This document shows positions 5,635 through 6,202 of a stretch of DNA of 6,202 bases, piece by piece. The notes below the pieces were generated by a model. It saw only the letters and a program-made list of their open reading frames with translations. It had not been told where the DNA came from and searched no databases. Numbering within the stretch: position 1 is the first letter of the stretch; the number at the start of each line of letters is the position of its first letter. A program made the translations under genes and the position numbers. Source of the stretch: Betaproteobacteria bacterium. Lineage in GTDB: Bacteria > Pseudomonadota > Gammaproteobacteria > Burkholderiales > Burkholderiaceae_E. Where the stretch lies: NCBI GenBank assembly GCA_016868095.1, contig VGHV01000149.1, positions 1 to 6,202 on the forward strand, given 5' to 3'.

Positions 5635-6202
5635 ATGAAACCATGGCACAAGGGGCTGGCAAAGCTCGCTGCTTCATTACTGATTGGTGCAAGCAGCATG
5701 AGCATTGCTCAAACCCTGGACAAAAAAGAGTTCAATGTTATTGGCACCTGGAGTTTTTTAACGAATTGGCAGGCACTCGAGCAACCCCTCTGGACCAAAG
5801 AACTACCTGCTGCGTCCAATGGTGCTATCAAGGGCAACATCAAATCGATTACTGAAGTTAATCTCAAAGGTACTGAACTCTTACGATTGCTCAAACAAGG
5901 CGTTTTTGACGTCGCAGCAGCCCTGCCGATCTACATCGAGGATGGCGGTGCAGTGATTGAAGCGGTCGACATTGCCGGTGTGGCTAAGGACTTCAAGATG
6001 AGCCGCGATATTGTTAATGCGTGGATGCCTGAGATGCAAACAATCATGCGTCAACGTCATAACGCTATGATTCTTGGAAGCTTCCCATTTCCTGAGCAGG
6101 TGTTCTGGTGCCGAGGCGAGATCCGAAGTGTCGCAGATCTCAAGGGTAAAAAAGTTCGCGTCCAAGGTACCTCACAAGGTGATTTTGTGACGGGGGTCGG
6201 TG
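5635..6202 (+). CDS. TRAP transporter periplasmic substrate-binding protein, DctP family (partial)
   Basis: This is the first 189 residues of an extracytoplasmic solute receptor of the TRAP family (DctP, bacterial solute-binding family 7), which captures a small organic anion in the periplasm for a DctQ/DctM-type permease. ATG 5635 has an exact AAGGAG six bases upstream. A signal peptide is evident: a basic start (MKPWHKGLAK), a hydrophobic core (LAASLLIGASS) and a cleavage site after SIA (residues 23-25), so the mature protein begins QTLDKKEF. The mature part shows the family pattern, with a long helix-rich lobe and the stretch SVADLKGKKVRVQG. In it, Arg175 corresponds to the arginine that normally binds the ligand carboxylate. 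A full protein would be about 330-360 residues; the rest, and any permease genes, lie beyond the right edge. The preceding amidohydrolase on the same strand suggests a shared substrate pathway, but a 228-bp gap separates them. The ligand cannot be read from this part. Confidence 0.9.
   Translation, partial: MKPWHKGLAKLAASLLIGASSMSIAQTLDKKEFNVIGTWSFLTNWQALEQPLWTKELPAASNGAIKGNIKSITEVNLKGTELLRLLKQGVFDVAAALPIYIEDGGAVIEAVDIAGVAKDFKMSRDIVNAWMPEMQTIMRQRHNAMILGSFPFPEQVFWCRGEIRSVADLKGKKVRVQGTSQGDFVTGVG

Overview
The window looks like a chromosomal segment of a betaproteobacterium, most likely Burkholderiales (Alcaligenaceae-like). This is an inference from three things: moderate GC; a MarR regulator with a long basic N-terminal tail of a type I associate with that order; and a large N-acyl-D-amino-acid-deacylase-type amidohydrolase next to a TRAP-type periplasmic binding protein. 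I see no insertion sequence, tRNA, rRNA, CRISPR array or phage gene.

Layout. Positions 1-112 hold the start of an unrecognised minus-strand gene that runs off the left edge. Positions 113-870 hold no gene I can defend, but they are rich in structure: a 15-bp palindrome, a long imperfect hairpin, a clear minus-strand intrinsic terminator with no obvious minus-strand gene feeding it, two interleaved inverted repeats, and an 8-bp hairpin inside a short ORF that has its own Shine-Dalgarno sequence ahead of marR. A MarR-family regulator (871-1515, plus) and an alpha/beta hydrolase of the monoacylglycerol-lipase type (1469-2374, minus) converge and overlap by 47 bp at their 3' ends. The hydrolase is divergent from rmuC (2410-3675, plus) across only 35 bp. 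Thirteen bases after rmuC comes an amidohydrolase (3689-5406, plus). A 228-bp gap with a 21-bp-spaced direct repeat and a strong stem-loop leads to a TRAP substrate-binding protein (from 5635, plus), cut by the right edge.

The most notable point is that two adjacent genes are interrupted near their 5' ends. The rmuC gene has an in-frame TAA at codon 84 between its membrane-anchor/coiled-coil part and its nuclease-like domain. The amidohydrolase is one base out of frame at a T6 run at its fifth codon. Each could be a sequencing error, real decay, or (for the T6 run) slippage; sequence alone cannot decide.

Functionally, the right half suggests uptake of an organic anion by a TRAP transporter with intracellular hydrolysis by the amidohydrolase. 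The left half pairs a regulator with a lipase-like hydrolase. Both pairings are inferred from position only. I found no convincing novel multi-gene system. The best candidates for something undescribed are the non-coding 492-800 region and the T6 frameshift.
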